Positions 11,819 to 14,447 of a stretch of 14,447 nt of DNA are shown one piece after another. The stretch covers positions 1 to 14,447 of the forward strand of contig JANLHD010000128.1 of the NCBI GenBank assembly GCA_024653865.1. The letters run 5' to 3'. This DNA is from an archaeon. GTDB taxonomy: Archaea > Iainarchaeota > Iainarchaeia > Iainarchaeales > Iainarchaeaceae. Under the pieces are notes generated by a model, which saw only the letters and a list, made by a program, of their open reading frames with translations, was not told where the DNA came from and did no database searches. A program made the position numbers and the translations under genes. Each line of letters starts with the position of its first letter. Within the stretch, counting starts at the first letter, position 1.

Positions 11819-13324
11819 ATGAAACCCACTGGAGGGCGAAGGCCAAAAGGCCCCGGCGCCGATACCGCCGAAAAAAATCGATACAGGAAAATGTCTCATG
11901 CGGGGCGAAAAATTGTCGGCCCGGGAGAAGCAAACCTTCATGCATTGAGGACAAACTTCGGACGGGTGAACGAGAGAAAACCTGAAGGCGGCAGAATCCC
12001 AACACAAGATGTTATACATGTGCACCCGGTTTCATCGAGCCAAGTGCGTCGCGATATTCCAGCGGCGGCATCGACTTTTGAGCCAGGGCGAAATACTTCT
12101 GCTAATCTCCAAGACCGCGCGAGGCGGCAGGCTTTGGGAAGGCAACAAGAGCAAACCACTGACGCGTTCCTAAACGCCGCCGACAATCTTTTCGCGCAAT
12201 CAAAAGAAAAAAGCAGGCAAAGGGCAATTAGGGAGCAGCAGGCGCAAACCGGCCAGCAATTCATGGATGCTTTTGACAACCTTGGACAATCAAGAGAGAG
12301 AAAAAGGAGAAAATCAATCGGGAAACAGCAAGAGCGCACAGGGGAGCAATTCCTGGACGCTTTTAATAGGCTGACGCAAGGCGGCCCAAGGAAAGATGCC
12401 AGCGCCGCCAAACCCGCGCCCGGCGGAAAATCGAGAAGCATCGAGGAGTCAAGAAGATTCATTGACCAAATTCAAAAAGCAAGGCAACAAAAAAAAGATC
12501 CAGGATTGCAAAGAAAAGGCGAAATATTTAATTCAAATCCGAGCCTACTGGACCAAACAATCGCGCGCAAACAGAAAAGCAATTTTTTAACATGGACCAC
12601 TGAAAAATTCAGGAAATATACCGGAAAACAAAATGTGCGCTCGGCAGTGGAAAACGCATTGGCAAAGGTTCCGACCACCCAACACAACATTCTTGTGGTG
12701 CCGGATTCGCTAAAAACCTTGCAAAGTGTGAAGGAATACGCAAGGCTGCTCCAAGCAAAGGCAAATGAAAAAGGAAGTTCGAAAAAAAACATGCTCAAGT
12801 CCGCTGACGGGCGCACGCTTTCTCTTGGAGATATCAATAAATTGGTTGGGCTAAAAACCCTTGAAAACCACATAAAGGAATTAGAATTGAAATTGACACA
12901 ATCATCCTATGAATTAAGGGCTGAGACATTTTCAAAGGATTCTTATGGAAAAATGAGGGCAGGGCGCGAGAAAATAACCGCGGGAGAGAGGCTAAAGAGG
13001 CTTTTCAATGGCGGAAACATCACTTCAAGAACCTTTAGACTGAGGAGAGGGATGACTGATGAAGATATACTTCAAAAAGAAGGTGAAATAAGTGATTTAA
13101 CCGGTGCCATCAACAGAAATGCAAGCCGGCTCAAATTCGAAATGGACCAGCCCGAATCAAAAAGAATCATTGAAACATATTCCAAAATCCGCGCGGACGG
13201 GGAACGTGAAGTCTTGAACAGGACAAGAACAGTGAACCTTAACACGCCCGAAGGCAGGGCCGAATTCGAAAGGGCGCGCACGCAAAAAATAAGGGAACAA
13301 AAAAAATTGGTTTCCGGAAAATAG
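11819..13324 (+). CDS. Large basic protein with three tandem QQ..TG repeats, hypothetical
   Basis: The protein has 501 residues from ATG 11819 with a TATA box at leaderless spacing. There is no signal peptide, membrane segment or Cys. Residues 1-95 are disordered and rich in Gly, Arg and Pro. Residues 102-188 hold three tandem 30-residue repeats with consensus R.xAIxxQQxxTGxQFxDAFDNL, each predicted as a helix pair. Next comes a Lys/Gln/Arg-rich linker (about 195-235), then a more folded region (about 255-360; VVPDSLKTLQSVKEYARLLQAKA and LGDINKLVGLKTLENHI), and a charged helical C-terminus. The composition suggests nucleic-acid or membrane-surface association. No family is recognised and nothing indicates an enzyme. 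It converges on the tRNA gene, with 14 nt between them. Confidence 0.8.
   Translation: MKPTGGRRPKGPGADTAEKNRYRKMSHAGRKIVGPGEANLHALRTNFGRVNERKPEGGRIPTQDVIHVHPVSSSQVRRDIPAAASTFEPGRNTSANLQDRARRQALGRQQEQTTDAFLNAADNLFAQSKEKSRQRAIREQQAQTGQQFMDAFDNLGQSRERKRRKSIGKQQERTGEQFLDAFNRLTQGGPRKDASAAKPAPGGKSRSIEESRRFIDQIQKARQQKKDPGLQRKGEIFNSNPSLLDQTIARKQKSNFLTWTTEKFRKYTGKQNVRSAVENALAKVPTTQHNILVVPDSLKTLQSVKEYARLLQAKANEKGSSKKNMLKSADGRTLSLGDINKLVGLKTLENHIKELELKLTQSSYELRAETFSKDSYGKMRAGREKITAGERLKRLFNGGNITSRTFRLRRGMTDEDILQKEGEISDLTGAINRNASRLKFEMDQPESKRIIETYSKIRADGEREVLNRTRTVNLNTPEGRAEFERARTQKIREQKKLVSGK
12122..12382 (+). repeat. Three tandem 30-residue repeats within the 501-residue protein
   Basis: Units start at residues 102, 133 and 163: RRQALGRQQEQTTDAFLNAA, RQRAIREQQAQTGQQFMDAF and RRKSIGKQQERTGEQFLDAF. 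Conserved are QQ, a Thr then Gly (Thr in unit 1), Phe, Asp/Asn and an Ala, followed by a polar Ser/Lys/Glu-rich linker. The similarity persists at DNA level, so duplication is fairly recent. Confidence 0.8.
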
Positions 13325-13333
13325 AAAAAATTG

Positions 13334-13338
13334 AAAAA
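13334..13338 (-). terminator. T-run ending the tRNA-Ala transcript
   Basis: Five T residues on the minus strand follow the encoded CCA directly, a normal archaeal termination tract. Confidence 0.5.
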
Positions 13339-13415
13339 TGGTGGACCGACCGGGACTTGCACCCGGCGCCTCCTCGTTGCGAACGAGGCGCTCTAGCTGT
13401 CTGAGCTATCGGCCC
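13339..13415 (-). tRNA. tRNA-Ala (anticodon CGC), CCA encoded
   Basis: The 77-nt gene folds into a full cloverleaf: acceptor GGGCCGA with TCGGTCC, D-stem GCTC/GAGC, anticodon stem CCTCG/CGAGG with loop TTCGCAA, five-base variable loop, and T-stem CCGGG/CCCGG. The anticodon CGC (13379-13381) reads GCG, and the acceptor has the G3-U70 pair that marks alanine tRNAs, with A73 as discriminator. The 3' CCA is encoded in the DNA, so it need not be added. No intron is present. The T-loop reads TGCAAGT, with G where U55 is nearly universal, and the D-loop AGACAGCTA seems to place A rather than G at position 18, so the usual G18-U55 contact is altered. Confidence 0.97.
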
Positions 13416-13447
13416 TTGCCATCAAAACAGAATTTTCTTGGGATAAG

Positions 13448-13455
13448 TTATAAAA
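13448..13455 (-). promoter_or_regulatory. TATA box for the tRNA-Ala gene
   Basis: TTATAAAA (minus strand TTTTATAA) lies 33-40 nt before the mature tRNA 5' end, giving a short 5' leader for RNase P to remove. Confidence 0.6.
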
Positions 13456-13511
13456 CCAATCCCCCAAAACCCTCTTTTTTTTACTAGGGGCCTTGCGTGC
13501 CTTGCGGCAGC

Positions 13512-13519
13512 AATATATT
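13512..13519 (+). promoter_or_regulatory. TATA box for the putative zinc microprotein
   Basis: AATATATT lies 25-32 nt before TTG 13544, matching the leaderless spacing seen at other genes here and supporting the unusual start. Nothing else is seen in the stretch 13456-13543 except a T-tract at 13475-13482. Confidence 0.5.
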
Positions 13520-13543
13520 CCCCAAAAGAGCCAATTATAGCAG

Positions 13544-13690
13544 TTGGCAAAAGGATTGGAACCCAAGAGCCTTTCGTTCCGGGCGGTGGCCAGGTGCAAA
13601 ATCTGCGGCTCCGAATTGCTGGAAATCCACGAGAAAAAACACGAGTTGGATTCTGGCAAGGGCGGAATAATGTACATCAACAAGAAATGA
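13544..13690 (+). CDS. 48-residue putative zinc-binding microprotein (CxxC...HxxxH)
   Basis: A 48-codon frame from TTG 13544 ends at TGA 13688-13690, one base before the stop of the converging nikR-like gene. The only in-frame upstream codon before a stop (TAG) is CAG, so TTG is the first start; a GTG at 13586 would give a shorter 34-residue form. The N-terminus is MAKGLEPKSLSFRAVAR. The centre has C18-x2-C21-x7-H29-x3-H33, a compact CCHH set able to bind one zinc, in RCKICGSELLEIHEKKHELD. The rest is Lys/Gly-rich (GKGGIMYINKK). There is no signal or membrane part. It resembles small zinc-ribbon or zinc-knuckle proteins, but the order of ligands is not of a named type. Possibly a nucleic-acid binder or metal sensor. 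Confidence 0.6.
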   Translation: MAKGLEPKSLSFRAVARCKICGSELLEIHEKKHELDSGKGGIMYINKK

Positions 13691-13691
13691 A

Positions 13692-14072
13692 TCACGTGAC
13701 GATTAGCCGCACGAATTCGATTTTTTTGTTGGAATCAAAAGCATCCGCCATTGCCTTCAACACATCCGCCTTGGCCCTCAAAACAAAAATTTCGAGGCAC
13801 TTTCCGCTTGAAAGATGGTTGTGCAATTGCGCCTTTATGGAATCATTGTAATGATGCCTTATTCTCGAAACCTCGTCCGCATGAGAGGAGTGCACGAGCA
13901 CCAAAAGCGCATCAATCTTACCCTTCAAAGAAGAGCGCTGCTTCGCCTCGTTTGCAAGCAATCTAAGGCCCGCGCGCACGGCCTCGCTTCTTCCAGAATA
14001 CCCGAATTCTTTTTGCAGCGCGCCGATTTCGCGGCAAAGCTCCGCGTCCAAAGAAACACTTATTATCGGCAA
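13692..14072 (-). CDS. NikR-like metal-responsive repressor (ribbon-helix-helix + ACT domain)
   Basis: The protein has 126 residues starting at TTG 14072; no ATG precedes it in frame before a stop (14091-14093), and a GGTGG (about 14083-14087) upstream may help. NikR binds DNA as a tetramer and represses nickel uptake when nickel is bound. Residues 1-42 form the ribbon-helix-helix (MPIISVSLDAELCREIGALQ, GYSGRSEAVRAGLRLLA). Residues about 55-126 form the ACT-like metal domain. The four E. coli nickel ligands H76, H87, H89 and C95 appear as H73, H84, H86 and C92 with the same spacing (IRHHYND, LHNHL, GKCLEIFVL). Its promoter region is shared with a divergent ZIP transporter, a natural target, though ZIP transporters often carry zinc or iron, so the metal sensed could differ. 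Confidence 0.92.
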   Translation of the reverse strand: MPIISVSLDAELCREIGALQKEFGYSGRSEAVRAGLRLLANEAKQRSSLKGKIDALLVLVHSSHADEVSRIRHHYNDSIKAQLHNHLSSGKCLEIFVLRAKADVLKAMADAFDSNKKIEFVRLIVT

Positions 14073-14168
14073 AAAAACGCCGCCACCAAGTTATTAAAAA
14101 CCACGCAAAAACCCATGCAATGTTATTAACAATTAGGTTTAAAACTATTAACTATCGACTTTGGGTAT
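14073..14168. promoter_or_regulatory. Shared divergent promoter region of nikR-like gene and ZIP gene
   Basis: This 96-nt gap holds AT-rich boxes for both directions: TTATTAAAAA (14091-14100, minus strand TTTTTAATAA) 19-28 nt before TTG 14072, and TTTAAAAC (14138-14145) 24-31 nt before ATG 14169. Candidate operators are the near-palindrome AGGTTTAAAACT (14135-14146) over the ZIP box, GTTATTAAC (14122-14130) and the spaced TATTAA copies. No GTATGA-N16-TCATAC site of the E. coli NikR type is seen. Confidence 0.5.
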
Positions 14169-14447
14169 ATGGAAGAGGCGTGGATTTTTGCAATTGGAAG
14201 TGTGCTGGCGGTCAGCCTAATTTCGCTTATCGGGCTTTTCACGCTCTCGCTCAACCAGGAGAAGCTCGGCAACTATTTGCACGCGCTCGTGAGCTTTTCC
14301 GCGGGTGCGCTTTTGGCGGATGCATTCATACACCTGCTTCCGGAGGCAATAGAGGCGCACGGTTTTGGGCTGGAAATTTCTGTCACCATAATTGCTGCAA
14401 TAATATTTTCTTTTATAGTTGAGAAGTTCATTCGCTGGAGGCACTGC
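14169..14447 (+). CDS. ZIP-family metal transporter, N-terminal part (runs off the right edge)
   Basis: ZIP proteins bring divalent metals such as zinc, iron or manganese into the cytoplasm. The 93 visible residues from ATG 14169 have three membrane segments: about 4-27, 38-57 and 68-88. The first turn carries a lone Gln/Glu/Lys stretch (LNQEKLGNYL). The second helix contains SFSAGALLADAFIHLLPEA, the signature of the prokaryotic GufA/ZIP type, and the third is followed by EKFIRWRHC, the start of a His-rich loop that usually continues with more His. The metal-binding HNxxDG and HE helices are beyond the window. Its promoter is shared with the divergent nikR-like gene, so repression by that protein at high metal is the simplest expectation. 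Confidence 0.92.
   Translation, partial: MEEAWIFAIGSVLAVSLISLIGLFTLSLNQEKLGNYLHALVSFSAGALLADAFIHLLPEAIEAHGFGLEISVTIIAAIIFSFIVEKFIRWRHC

Noticed and set aside
14073..14168. Classical NikR operator GTATGA-N16-TCATAC
   Set aside because: No such pair of half-sites is present; only weaker AT-rich palindromes are seen.
1..14447. CRISPR arrays, insertion sequences, integrase attachment sites
   Set aside because: No regularly spaced DNA repeats, no transposase or integrase frames, and no paired terminal repeats were found. The tRNA 3' end shows no repeat copy elsewhere in the window.

Overview
The window looks archaeal, probably from a small-genome lineage of the DPANN type; the lineage is an inference and cannot be fixed from sequence alone. 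Evidence for archaea: AT-rich TATA-like boxes lie about 22-33 nt upstream of many start codons (a leaderless-transcript layout); where a leader exists it carries a GGTGA/GAGGTGA-type Shine-Dalgarno; there is a NikR with all four nickel ligands; a COG4880-type beta-propeller lipoprotein; and many charged or coiled-coil orphan proteins. TTG starts recur (2162, 9794, 13544, 14072).

Layout. 1-2162 (minus): three secreted or membrane-anchored orphans form an operon joined by two ATGA stop/start overlaps; the last runs off the left edge. 2268-4266 (minus): a long coiled-coil protein and a small membrane protein, each with its own promoter. 4267-4846: a gene-poor stretch holding a candidate structured RNA on the plus strand (about 4470-4596) that converges on a 26-residue membrane microprotein on the minus strand (4601-4681), whose TATA box sits inside a perfect inverted repeat. 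4847-6703: a lipoprotein built of about 15 two-cysteine repeats. 6740-8879: guaA, GMP synthase in the long, human-like form, followed by a small basic orphan. 8880-9739: a DUF1328 membrane protein, a broken MgtC-like stub and a 101-residue orphan. 9794-11767: beta-propeller lipoprotein. 11819-13324: basic protein with three tandem QQ..TG repeats. 13339-13415 (minus): tRNA-Ala(CGC) with encoded CCA. 13544-13690: tiny CCHH putative zinc protein. 13692-14072 (minus) and 14169-end (plus): divergent nikR-like regulator and ZIP metal transporter.

How they fit together. Two themes stand out: cell-surface or exported proteins (the secreted operon, two lipoproteins, several small membrane proteins) and metal handling (NikR-like regulator beside a ZIP transporter, with the putative zinc microprotein converging on nikR). 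GMP synthase and tRNA-Ala are housekeeping. The least explained and most interesting part is 4400-6703: a candidate ncRNA, an operator-controlled membrane microprotein and a cysteine-repeat lipoprotein side by side. No mobile element, CRISPR array or rRNA was seen.
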